NCBI GenBank assembly: GCA_964403525.1
Contig: CAYOGE010000004.1
Coordinates: forward strand, 108,626 to 172,625
Source of the DNA: JAJTGZ01 sp964403525
GTDB taxonomy: Bacteria > Planctomycetota > Phycisphaerae > Phycisphaerales > UBA1924
Reading direction: 5' to 3'
Length of the DNA stretch: 64,000 bases
Shown here one piece after another: positions 44,427 to 52,171 of the stretch. The notes beneath the pieces were generated by a model. That model had not been told where the DNA came from. It ran no database searches and saw only the letters and a program-made list of their open reading frames with translations. Every line of letters begins with the position of its first letter. The stretch's first letter is position 1. Both the position numbers and the translations under genes were made by a program.

Positions 44427-47066
44427 CTACCTGCCGCTCGCGGCCGGAGTGGCGAGCTCCTGCCGCGTGGCGATCGGCACGTACCCGACCTCGAGCCCTT
44501 TCGGCGGCTGCACGATCTGCGCGGGGTCCAGCTCGGCCAGCGTACCGACCGTCGGCGGCGCGAGATAGTCGCGATCCTTCGTCCACGCTCGGTGGAGCTT
44601 CTCGACCTTTGCCTGAATCGCTTCTCGCTCGTCTCGCGTCAGATCGGCGTTGAGCAGCGCCGGCTGGTCAGCGAAGCGGTACCAGTAGTACGTGACAGTG
44701 CTGCCATCGCCAAGGCGTGCAGTGAACGGCCCCGCGGCCGGACCGGGAGACTTCCACACACTCCCCGCATCCTCTGGCGTGTCGTACGGTCTGGGTACAG
44801 CCTCGCGCGGCGGGTCAAAGCGGGCGGTTCTCAAACCCGTCTCTTCCGGAACCTCGGCCGGCTTGGCGGCGACCCATTCTTCCTTCTTTCCCTCGCTGCT
44901 GAGGCGGAAATACTCCGGGAGCATCGCCAGTTGTGCCGCGCCGAGCGTCTCGCGTCCGACGATCTGCTGGTCCCACTGATACCCGTACGTCGTCGGGTCA
45001 GGAGTCACCGGCGTGGCAAACGACTTCCACGCGATCTTGGCCTTCTTCTCCTTCTCGGTCTTCTCCGCATAGATCTGCCAAGTGGAACCACCCGCAGGGC
45101 GGAACTGCTGCACAAACTCCCCCGCGGGATTGACAGCACCAGTCACGGCCTCACCGCCGTCAAACCACGAACGCACGCCATCCCATAGCGCCGCCTTTGT
45201 ATAGCTGGTGATTCGGTGGAGAACGACCGTGCGGCCGTCAGAACCGACGGGGAAACCAGTCGGCGCAACCCGCGCGAACACTCCCCCAGAGGCGTCGGCC
45301 CCGATCGCGGCGGGGATGTACTGCGTCTCCATCTGGAACGCCTTGTTGGGGGCCGAAGGGCGCGAGTCCAGCAGGAGCCCGGCGTACTTGGGATCAACAA
45401 CGGCCGAGTGCGACCAGAAGTAAGGCGTAAAAAAGCAGACCGGCCCCTTGAACGTCTTCGTGTTCAGAAAGAGCGTCCAGCAATTGTTGCCGGTGGGGAC
45501 CCCCTTGCCCGCGGTCGACGTCTTCGGCGAGGTAAGCGGCAACGGCAGGTAGCCGTACCCAAACAACTCGCCGCACGTTCCCTGCCTGAGGTTCAGACCA
45601 TCGATCGGAAAGAGCAGCCACGGGCTCAGCTGCGCAACGCCGTACAGACCCCGCGGCTCGTTCCACGTGCCCGCGCCGTGCGCTGGACCATTGGCGATCT
45701 CCTTGAAGTTGACCGCCACTCCACCCATGATGAACTTCGGCGTCGTCGTCGGGAAGCGCGTGTCGCGCCACCAGCCAAGGCCTCCCTCGATATCCGAGTA
45801 CAGGTCGGCAGGCGGCTTGCCGTCATACTGCGCGTGCATCCACGTGCCCACCAGCCCGGTCTGAAACCGGTGCCCCGGATACTGCCGCAGCAGCGGCCAG
45901 GCAGCGGAATAAAGCGAGAAGCCGGCGTTGTACTCCTCGGGAACCTTCTCAGTCGCGACCAGCAGATAGCCGGCCATCTCACCCTTCTCGATCCGCGCAA
46001 GTCGCGCAGGCGCGGCGGGAATGGACGCTTTCGGAGCCGTAACGGCACCGCCCGTGAGCAGCCCCATCATGCCCTTGCCCAGAGCATCACCGACCAGTAC
46101 GTACGTCTCGGCGTTGCCGAACTCGTGGTGCCCGTGCCCGGGGTTGGGTGAGTCTTCGGGCTTCCTGACAAAGTCATGCGTCGGAACGAACACAACGTTT
46201 CCGGCAAACTCCGGCCGCGCGGCGGCGGCCGCTTGCGCCTTGCGAAGCTGATCCCACTCGCGCGGCGCATCGACCCAGGGGCCGGTAAGCTCGCCAACCA
46301 CCACCGGCAGCGCGGGCGCCCCGAGGTCTTTGCGGACATCCTTGATGAGGTTGACAAGGTTGGCCTCGTACTCGGGAACGGCGTGCTTGGGGTCGCAGCC
46401 GTCGTTCCACCCCTGATACCAGACAAGCCCCGCAAGCTCGTAGCCGTCCGACTTGATCTCAGGAAACTCCTTCTTGATGCTCGCCAGCGCCGCGCGGACC
46501 TGCTCGATCATGAGCGTGTAATACCGCCCGGTCGCCCCGCCCGAAGACGGCGGACGGAAGTCCACGTACAGACTCTTGCCGCCCCAGGCGGTCTTGATCA
46601 GCAGCACAGGGTTCTCGATCGCATCGCCCACGACATGGCCAAACTGAAGCTCAGGTCCGAAATGGTGCGAGTCCCCGTGGCGCGTGAAGCCAAACGTGAG
46701 CGGACCCTTCCGCAACGGCTTTTCCTCGGGCTGGTACGACACCCACACATCGTCGCGGACACGCCAGTTCCCCTGCTCATCCTTCAGGTGCCCGAGCAGC
46801 CCCTTCTTCGCCGGGTCCTTCATGAGCGAAGCGAGCGTCCCCTTTCCACCGTTGTAGTCCTTCCCCTCCAGATCGACGACAGCCTGCCCCTCCATGTTCG
46901 ACTGACCGGCGAGGATGAACACCTTCAGCGGCCTGGGTTCCGGCACGCTCAAGGCCGCGTTAACTTCAATCAGTCCCGCGAAGGCAAACCGCTGCAGCGC
47001 CAGTCCACAGGCAAACGCCACCACGAACAGCAGTGAGCCCAAACGTACAACTCGGTGCCGCATCAT
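44427..47066 (-). CDS. secreted sialate O-acetylesterase-like (SASA) protein with long C-terminal part
   Basis: An 879-residue exported protein. A hydrophobic N-terminal signal (about 8-30) is followed by a SASA/SGNH-type carbohydrate esterase domain at about 45-335. 'VFILAGQSNMEGQA' has the catalytic Ser in GQSNMEG, 'LVWYQGWNDGCD' the oxyanion block, and 'GHGHHEFGNAETYVLVGDALG' the Asp/His region. Such enzymes remove acetyl groups from sugars. The C-terminal 540 residues are a separate, mostly beta region without a family I can name; it ends with a helical 'DLTRDEREAIQAKVEKLHRAW' segment resembling the HTH-like spacer of planctomycete catabolic proteins. It belongs with the glycan-degrading theme of the region. 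Confidence 0.78.
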   Translation of the reverse strand: MMRHRVVRLGSLLFVVAFACGLALQRFAFAGLIEVNAALSVPEPRPLKVFILAGQSNMEGQAVVDLEGKDYNGGKGTLASLMKDPAKKGLLGHLKDEQGNWRVRDDVWVSYQPEEKPLRKGPLTFGFTRHGDSHHFGPELQFGHVVGDAIENPVLLIKTAWGGKSLYVDFRPPSSGGATGRYYTLMIEQVRAALASIKKEFPEIKSDGYELAGLVWYQGWNDGCDPKHAVPEYEANLVNLIKDVRKDLGAPALPVVVGELTGPWVDAPREWDQLRKAQAAAAARPEFAGNVVFVPTHDFVRKPEDSPNPGHGHHEFGNAETYVLVGDALGKGMMGLLTGGAVTAPKASIPAAPARLARIEKGEMAGYLLVATEKVPEEYNAGFSLYSAAWPLLRQYPGHRFQTGLVGTWMHAQYDGKPPADLYSDIEGGLGWWRDTRFPTTTPKFIMGGVAVNFKEIANGPAHGAGTWNEPRGLYGVAQLSPWLLFPIDGLNLRQGTCGELFGYGYLPLPLTSPKTSTAGKGVPTGNNCWTLFLNTKTFKGPVCFFTPYFWSHSAVVDPKYAGLLLDSRPSAPNKAFQMETQYIPAAIGADASGGVFARVAPTGFPVGSDGRTVVLHRITSYTKAALWDGVRSWFDGGEAVTGAVNPAGEFVQQFRPAGGSTWQIYAEKTEKEKKAKIAWKSFATPVTPDPTTYGYQWDQQIVGRETLGAAQLAMLPEYFRLSSEGKKEEWVAAKPAEVPEETGLRTARFDPPREAVPRPYDTPEDAGSVWKSPGPAAGPFTARLGDGSTVTYYWYRFADQPALLNADLTRDEREAIQAKVEKLHRAWTKDRDYLAPPTVGTLAELDPAQIVQPPKGLEVGYVPIATRQELATPAASGR

Positions 47067-47235
47067 GAGTCACCCTTTCCATCGAGGAACCGCTCAAACC
47101 GGCGCTCGCGTGCCGGTCACCCCGTAGAGCGTACACGATTCTCTTCACGCAACCGGAAACAGGAATCGGCCCCGTCCTTACTCCGCAAACGCCATCGTCT
47201 CGAGCCCGCCGCCGAACCCACCCCGGCAGAGCCGT

Positions 47236-47850
47236 TCACCGCTTGCGTGCAACAAGCTGCACAACAGACGCCTCTCCCGTGTGAAACCGGCCCTCGCGCA
47301 CATCGCGAACCAGCGCCGCGCGGTGCTCAACCTCCAGCCCCGTTCCGTCAAGCTCCAGCAGGATCGTCTCCAGCGACGGGAGCATCGATGCGTCCTTCGG
47401 GCCGCCGGTGGCACGCGCGAGTTGGTCGGGCCCGTAAGCCTCCAGGATGAACACGCCGCCCACCCTCAGCCAGGCGCCGATCCGCTTGTGCACGAGCGCC
47501 CGCAGTGCCGGCGGAAGGTGAACGAAGATCGAACTCACAGCGTCCAGCGAAGCCGGCGCAGCGTCAAAGTGCCGCAGGTCCGCCGCCTGCGTGCGGAGCT
47601 TCAGCCCATGCTCTCGCGCGAGCCGCTCGGCCTTCTGCATCCCCACCGCGCTCTGGTCAACGGCCAGCACATCCAGCTCGCGCGGCGGCGATGCAAGGAA
47701 GAGGGCGTTGCGCCCCTCACCCGCGCCAATGTCCAGCGCACTCCCCTTCTGCGGAAGCCGGTCGGCCATCGCCGCGAGAAACTCGTTGGGGGCCTCGCCG
47801 TACGCAAGGTCGTCGCCGCCGTACCGCTCATCCCAGAACGTGCTCGACAT
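47236..47850 (-). CDS. class I SAM-dependent methyltransferase
   Basis: A 204-residue protein starting at 'MSSTFWDERYGGDDLAYGEAPNEFL', a beginning typical of TehB/thiopurine-like methyltransferases. 'GSALDIGAGEGRNALFLA' is the SAM-binding motif I, 'VLAVDQSAVGM' motif II with the ribose-binding Asp, and 'DAVSSIFVHLPPALR' motif IV. It is small and cytosolic. The family detoxifies tellurite, thiols or acts on unknown small molecules. The start is ATG 47850; the upstream extension to 47886 is not conserved in style. Confidence 0.85.
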   Translation of the reverse strand: MSSTFWDERYGGDDLAYGEAPNEFLAAMADRLPQKGSALDIGAGEGRNALFLASPPRELDVLAVDQSAVGMQKAERLAREHGLKLRTQAADLRHFDAAPASLDAVSSIFVHLPPALRALVHKRIGAWLRVGGVFILEAYGPDQLARATGGPKDASMLPSLETILLELDGTGLEVEHRAALVRDVREGRFHTGEASVVQLVARKR

Positions 47851-47915
47851 GGAGCGACAGTAGCGTGCGTCCCACGACCACCTCACCCGATAGCCTCAAC
47901 CGACCGGGCCAGGCT

Positions 47916-48473
47916 TCATTTCACAGCCACACGCGTGCGCCGGCGGCACACCGGCAGCACCGACGCAAGACCCATCAGCGCGGCAGCGCCGGGCGCAGGG
48001 ATCGCTCGGATGTACGTAAACCCGCCGATGCCCCCCACACCCCACGCGGTGAAACGGATGTCCAAGTAGATGTCGTCGTCGATCAGGTGCACGACCATGT
48101 CGCGACCGACAAGCGACGGGGGCGCACCGTTCGCTGCAAGCGCCCACGAGCGGTACGTGAGCGTGCTGTAGTTGGCAGTGGTGCCAAACGCCCACTCAGT
48201 GCCCATCGGGCTCGGACCGGTGCGGCGTGCGCCCTGGTAGAACGCCTCCTGCGCGATGTTGTAGATCCCCTGGTTGGTCGCACGCGTAATCCACACGTTG
48301 TCCGTGATGCGGTCCTGGTTCGCCGGCAGCGTGGGGTCTGATCCGGCCGTGTTCACAAACGTGTACGTCAGACCCGACCAGACAATGCTCGCCGAAACGC
48401 CGGATGCAAAGCACCCGACCGATCCGGCAACCGCGCCCGGTAGAAGCAGAAAGCTGATAGCACGTTGACGCAT
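47916..48473 (-). CDS. secreted protein with PEP-CTERM-like sorting signal
   Basis: A 185-residue exported protein. A signal peptide (1-29) is followed by a 130-residue beta-rich domain ('VWSGLTYTFVNTAGSDP', 'MVVHLIDDDIYLDIRFTAWG'). It ends in a PEP-CTERM-like tripartite signal: 'AIPAPGAAALMGLASVL' followed by basic 'CRRRTR'. The family is cut and anchored by an exosortase during export. No exosortase gene is in the window. Function is unknown; similar short proteins are surface or biofilm components. Confidence 0.75.
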   Translation of the reverse strand: MRQRAISFLLLPGAVAGSVGCFASGVSASIVWSGLTYTFVNTAGSDPTLPANQDRITDNVWITRATNQGIYNIAQEAFYQGARRTGPSPMGTEWAFGTTANYSTLTYRSWALAANGAPPSLVGRDMVVHLIDDDIYLDIRFTAWGVGGIGGFTYIRAIPAPGAAALMGLASVLPVCRRRTRVAVK

Positions 48474-48820
48474 GTCTGAATCCCTCGCGGTGGCGTTTCG
48501 GCCGCGCTGCGCAGCCGACCCTCGTCCTTCCGGCCGGCCCTGATCCGGCCCTCTCTCGCCACCTTGGAGGCAACCTCGCCCATTTCAACATACCGCGTAG
48601 ATCCCGCAGCGGCAACCGTGGGCTCACGAAAACAGGGGTTTGGCCGATAATCAGACACCCGTTTCAGGCCAGCGGGGCCCCGGCGCCCGCCCTTTGGGCA
48701 AGGCACCACTCCGCAGGCACGATGCCGAGAATCTGGTATGCTGACGCCACACCGGCCGCCCCCAAAGCACAACGGCCAGCGCACGCGCCCGCAGACACGC
48801 CACGCCCCCGGAGACAAGCA
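48474..48820. other. divergent intergenic region
   Basis: About 350 bases between divergent starts at 48473 and 48821. A TATGCT at 48738-48743 could be a -10 box for the plus-strand gene but has no good -35. Nothing else is recognised. Confidence 0.4.
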
Positions 48821-50086
48821 ATGTTCATCGCCGCAACGCTCGCACTGACCGCCGGACTCACCACCTCTCTCGCCGCCGCACCCGACGAAGCCATCCACCT
48901 CACCCAGATCGCCAAGGGCGCATCCGCGAAGCTCGGCGGCTACATGCCGCAAAGAACCACCTTCGCCGCAGAAAAGCCCGAAGGAATCACCAAGCTCCCC
49001 GAAGGGCTCACATCGCCCGCATTCGGCACGATCAACATCGGCGAAAGCGGCGTGCACTTCGTGATCGACGAGCCCGACGGCAAGCCCGCCTCGCTCTACA
49101 TCGACGCCAACCGAAACGGTGACCTGACCGACGACGCGCCCGTTGAGTGGAAAGGTCGCGTCACAAAGGGCAAGGACGGCAAGCCCGACACAACCATGTA
49201 CAGCGGCTCGGCCGTGATCGATATCGGCGAGAAGGACAAGCCCTTCCCGGCGAGCATCTCGATGTACCGCTTCGACCGCAACGACCCCTCCCGCGCCGCC
49301 CTCAAGTCAACCCTCCTCTACTACAACGACTACGCCTACCAGGGCGAAGTCACCCTCGGCGGCACAAGCTACAAGGTCATGCTCAACGACGCGATGGCCA
49401 AAGGAGACTTCCGCGGCGCAGCGCTGGCGGCCGATGCGCCAGAGACCGCTCGCTCCGGCGTCAGCCTGCTCATCGACGTCAACGGGAACGGCAAGTTCGA
49501 GTCTCGCGGCGAGCAGTTCGACATCGCCAGGCCCTTCAACATCGGCGGCACGACCTACGAAGTCAGCGGCATGGCCCGCGACGGCAGCTCGTTCAGGATC
49601 GTCAAGAGCAGCCGCACCGTCGCCGAGATCGCCCCGCCGCCCGACCACAGCATCGGCAAGCCGATCACCGCGTTCGAAGCGGTCGACACGCAGGGCAAGC
49701 CCGTCAAGTTCCCCGGCGACTACAAGGGCAAGATCGTGCTGATCGACTTCTGGGCAACCTGGTGCGGGCCCTGCATGAAGGAGATGCCAAACGTCGTGAA
49801 GGCCTACGCCAAGCACCACGAAAACGGCTTCGAGATCCTCGGCGTGTCCCTCGACAACGAGAAGTCCGTCGCCAACATGCCCGACGTCATGGCCAAAGCG
49901 GGCATGACCTGGCGTCAGATCGCCGACGGGAAGTACTGGAAAGCCGAGGTCGCGCAGAAATACGTGATCAACAGCATCCCCGCGACCTTCCTCGTCGACG
50001 GAACAACCGGCAAGATCCTCGGCGCCAACCTCCGCGGCGAAGCCCTCGACAGCGCAATCGAAAAGGCCCTCGACCGCAGCAACTGA
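48821..50086 (+). CDS. exported TlpA-like thiol-disulfide oxidoreductase
   Basis: A 421-residue protein starting at ATG 48821 with GGAG seven bases upstream. The signal peptide (1-19) ends at 'TSLAAA'. The long middle region holds two acidic 'DANRNGDLTDDAP' and 'DVNGNGKFESRGE' loops that look like calcium-binding DxNxNG turns. The C-terminal 140 residues are a TlpA/ResA thioredoxin fold with active site 'DFWATWCGPCMKEMP' (WCGPC) and cis-Pro 'NSIPATFLVD'. It would reduce or exchange disulfides in the periplasm. This domain pairing (DNGN-rich beta region plus TlpA) is frequent in planctomycetes. Confidence 0.88.
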   Translation: MFIAATLALTAGLTTSLAAAPDEAIHLTQIAKGASAKLGGYMPQRTTFAAEKPEGITKLPEGLTSPAFGTINIGESGVHFVIDEPDGKPASLYIDANRNGDLTDDAPVEWKGRVTKGKDGKPDTTMYSGSAVIDIGEKDKPFPASISMYRFDRNDPSRAALKSTLLYYNDYAYQGEVTLGGTSYKVMLNDAMAKGDFRGAALAADAPETARSGVSLLIDVNGNGKFESRGEQFDIARPFNIGGTTYEVSGMARDGSSFRIVKSSRTVAEIAPPPDHSIGKPITAFEAVDTQGKPVKFPGDYKGKIVLIDFWATWCGPCMKEMPNVVKAYAKHHENGFEILGVSLDNEKSVANMPDVMAKAGMTWRQIADGKYWKAEVAQKYVINSIPATFLVDGTTGKILGANLRGEALDSAIEKALDRSN

Positions 50087-50126
50087 GCAGGCCTCTGCTC
50101 AGCCGCAAACCGGTCGCGCAGGACGC

Positions 50127-50492
50127 TCAGTGCCCCGACCCGTCAGCCGACGCCGAGTTCGATGCACCCTGCGCTCCCGACGCTGCCGGCGTGTCACCGC
50201 CGGGCGCGTGCGGGTGAGCCGCCCCGGTCCGGCCACCGTGCGACGGCGCCCGGTCGGGGTTCAACGACTCGGCAACCCGATAGGTCGAGTCTCGCATGAG
50301 CATCACGAGCCAAACGGCAAGCCCAACCGCGATCAGCGGCACAAACCAGCAGAGCGCAACCGCCACGCGGCTGCTCCGCCCTCGCGGTTGCGCCGCACCC
50401 CGGCTCGTCTCGCCCGCGCACCCATCGCACCAGCGAACGCCGTGGTCCCCGGCGTCACCAAAGCTCCGTCCACAACGAGCGCACGTTGCCAA
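50127..50492 (-). CDS. zinc-ribbon membrane protein
   Basis: A 121-residue protein starting with TTG, with AGGAGC seven bases upstream. The N-terminus has a CxxC...CxxC zinc ribbon ('CARCGRSF' and 'WCDGC', Cys 4, 7, 22, 25). One membrane helix lies at about 43-66, and a His/Ser/Gly-rich tail of 50 residues follows. Such proteins are common and of unknown role. It is convergent with the TlpA-like gene. Confidence 0.7.
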   Translation of the reverse strand: MATCARCGRSFGDAGDHGVRWCDGCAGETSRGAAQPRGRSSRVAVALCWFVPLIAVGLAVWLVMLMRDSTYRVAESLNPDRAPSHGGRTGAAHPHAPGGDTPAASGAQGASNSASADGSGH

Positions 50493-50691
50493 GGAAATGC
50501 TCCTGCACGAGAACGGCGTGGAGCATCCGAGCCTCGCGCCAATTCACAGACGAAACACAATTTGACCCGGCGTATGCGCAGCCACCGTGAACCCCGGGTG
50601 AAAACGCCCGGCGCTTAGCATCCGACAGGCGCCGACACACCTCGAACTCCACACGGCCCCAGCGTTGACGTGTACGCCACCCCCGCGATTG

Positions 50692-50719
50692 GGCGGGGTC
50701 CAAATCAGCCGACCCCGCC
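50692..50719. repeat. hairpin in the 427-base gap upstream of 50920
   Basis: GGCGGGGTC/GACCCCGCC, perfect 9-bp stem with a 10-base loop, followed on the plus strand by ATTTGGAAAAATG. It is not a typical terminator. It lies 70 bases before the promoter of the next gene. The rest of the 50493-50788 gap shows no gene. Confidence 0.45.
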
Positions 50720-50788
50720 ATTTGGAAAAATGGGCAACCCAGCCGCACCCCCGCGCAGAAAATACCTCCTCCGACAACAGAATCACCC

Positions 50789-50816
50789 TTGACAGACTCG
50801 CCAACCTGTGCATACT
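50789..50816 (+). promoter_or_regulatory. promoter of the PEP-CTERM-like gene
   Basis: TTGACA (50789-50794, perfect), 16-base spacer, CATACT (50811-50816). The predicted start, about 50824, lies inside the operator-like sequence at 50816-50829. Confidence 0.7.
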
Positions 50817-50829
50817 GAAAACGCTTACG
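50816..50829 (+). promoter_or_regulatory. LacI-type operator, site 1
   Basis: TGAAAACGCTTACG. It matches sites 2 and 3 in the pattern TGNAAASGCTTACN, with a central CG as in LacI-family operators. It overlaps the last base of the -10 box and the +1, the position for repression. Confidence 0.65.
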
Positions 50830-50919
50830 GATGCGAAAACGACACGGGTAGACATGGGAGTGTCAGGCCCCGGGTCGGAGCGTCTCTCATCGTGTACGTG
50901 GGCTTATGGGAGGTTTGTC

Positions 50920-51765
50920 ATGCGATCGATCGTTATCACATTGGCTCTGGCCGCTTCGGCCGGAACGGCGTCCGCTCAGTTGGCCGGCGTGAACGGCCTG
51001 AACATGGTCTACGGGAACGGCTTCAGCGGCTTCCCCTCGTCGACCACGTTGAACAACAACGGCCTCGCGGGCGTGCGCCTGCAGGAGACCATCGGCAACG
51101 ACGCACCGGGCGGCGGCGACTTCGCCAACCGCTCCTTCGCGTTCCTGTCCTCAGACGGCGGCGCAACGCCCTACATGTACGACGGCGTCTCGTCGTTCAG
51201 CATCACCTACCGCCACCGCATGGCCCACAGCACCGACCCCGTGCTCCCCAACGGTTCTAACAACACCGAGGGTGGCCTCTGGTTCCTGCAGGGCGGCGTC
51301 ACGCACCCGTACGATGACGGCGGCATCTTCACCACCGCTGGCGGCACCGCGTTCGTGGGCGGCATGGGCGCTGGCTTCAGCCTCCTGGCCGAGGGCAACG
51401 GCAGCAACGCCAGCTTCCCCGCGCTCACTCAGAACGGCTGGTACACCGTCCGCTTCGATTACTTCGCCCCCAACGCGCTCGGCGCCGGATCGCTCGCCAG
51501 CTACCAGGCGTCGATCCTCGATGAGAGCAGCGGAAACTACCGCATCAGCAACCTGACCTCATGGGATCAGGGCTCGTCGTGGCCCACCGGCCTCCAGGCA
51601 GGCACCGCCATCGGTTTCCGCTTCCAGAACGTCCCCGTTCTCGGCGTCGGCAACTACTTCGACGGCGAGTACGCGGGCATCACCATCGGCGCCGTCGTCC
51701 CGACGCCCGCTTCGATGGGCCTTCTCGCGCTGGGTGGCCTCACCGCCATGCGTCGTCGGCGCTGA
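50920..51765 (+). CDS. secreted protein with PEP-CTERM-like anchor
   Basis: A 281-residue exported protein. ATG at 50920 follows GGGAGG. The signal peptide (1-20) ends at 'GTASA'. The mature part is Gly/Asn-rich and beta-like ('TTLNNNGLAGVRLQE', 'GWYTVRFDYFAPNALGAGSL'), suggesting a carbohydrate-binding or lectin-like jelly roll. The C-terminus 'VVPTPASMGLLALGGLTA' plus 'MRRRR' is a PEP-CTERM-like exosortase signal. Shared operator sequence places it under the same control as the GH94 operon, so it may bind the same glycan at the surface. Function is inferred. Confidence 0.78.
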   Translation: MRSIVITLALAASAGTASAQLAGVNGLNMVYGNGFSGFPSSTTLNNNGLAGVRLQETIGNDAPGGGDFANRSFAFLSSDGGATPYMYDGVSSFSITYRHRMAHSTDPVLPNGSNNTEGGLWFLQGGVTHPYDDGGIFTTAGGTAFVGGMGAGFSLLAEGNGSNASFPALTQNGWYTVRFDYFAPNALGAGSLASYQASILDESSGNYRISNLTSWDQGSSWPTGLQAGTAIGFRFQNVPVLGVGNYFDGEYAGITIGAVVPTPASMGLLALGGLTAMRRRR

Positions 51766-51776
51766 ATCGCAGCAAC

Positions 51777-51796
51777 GCAGATCCTTCAGGATCTGC
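51777..51796 (+). repeat. small hairpin after the PEP-CTERM-like gene
   Basis: GCAGATCC-TTCA-GGATCTGC, perfect 8-bp stem, 12 bases after the stop and just before the main terminator. Confidence 0.5.
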
Positions 51797-51815
51797 AAGC
51801 AATCGCATCCATTCG

Positions 51816-51851
51816 GGCGGCCCGGGCCAAAGGCCCGGGCCGCCTGCTTTT
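51816..51851 (+). terminator. intrinsic terminator after the PEP-CTERM-like gene
   Basis: GGCGGCCCGGGCC-AAA-GGCCCGGGCCGCC, a perfect 13-bp stem followed by TGCTTTT. It separates this gene from the GH94 promoter. Confidence 0.9.
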
Positions 51852-51985
51852 CAGCAGCACTCCCGCCTCCACATGTCCAGAGCGGATCGCGTCGCGCCTT
51901 CAATCCACCGAATCGGTGGATCAACGGTGGACAACGTGTCAATTGATTCGCCCGCGCCGATGAGGAGACTTCCTCAGATTGCCGT

Positions 51986-52014
51986 TTGACAAACGGTGGA
52001 TCTTCGCGCATAAT
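51986..52014 (+). promoter_or_regulatory. promoter of the GH94-ABC operon
   Basis: TTGACA (51986-51991, perfect), 17-base spacer, CATAAT (52009-52014, 5/6). It is one of the strongest promoter matches in the window. The start, about 52021, is inside the operator at 52014-52027. Confidence 0.85.
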
Positions 52015-52027
52015 GGAAACGCTTACA
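52014..52027 (+). promoter_or_regulatory. LacI-type operator, site 2
   Basis: TGGAAACGCTTACA, best match to a palindromic TGTAAGC/GCTTACA LacI-family site, overlapping the -10 and +1. About 145 bases of untranslated leader follow before the GH94 start. Confidence 0.7.
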
Positions 52028-52171
52028 TGCTTCGGACGCGGGAGTGCGCGGCCTGATCTGGCCGCGTTGCGTGTGTCGAGTCGGCCGCCGGGCGTTCTGC
52101 TGGACGTCGCTTTGACGTCCAGTCGAGCCCAGAGTCGGCGAATGTCAGGGGCACTGGGAAGGTAAGGCCTC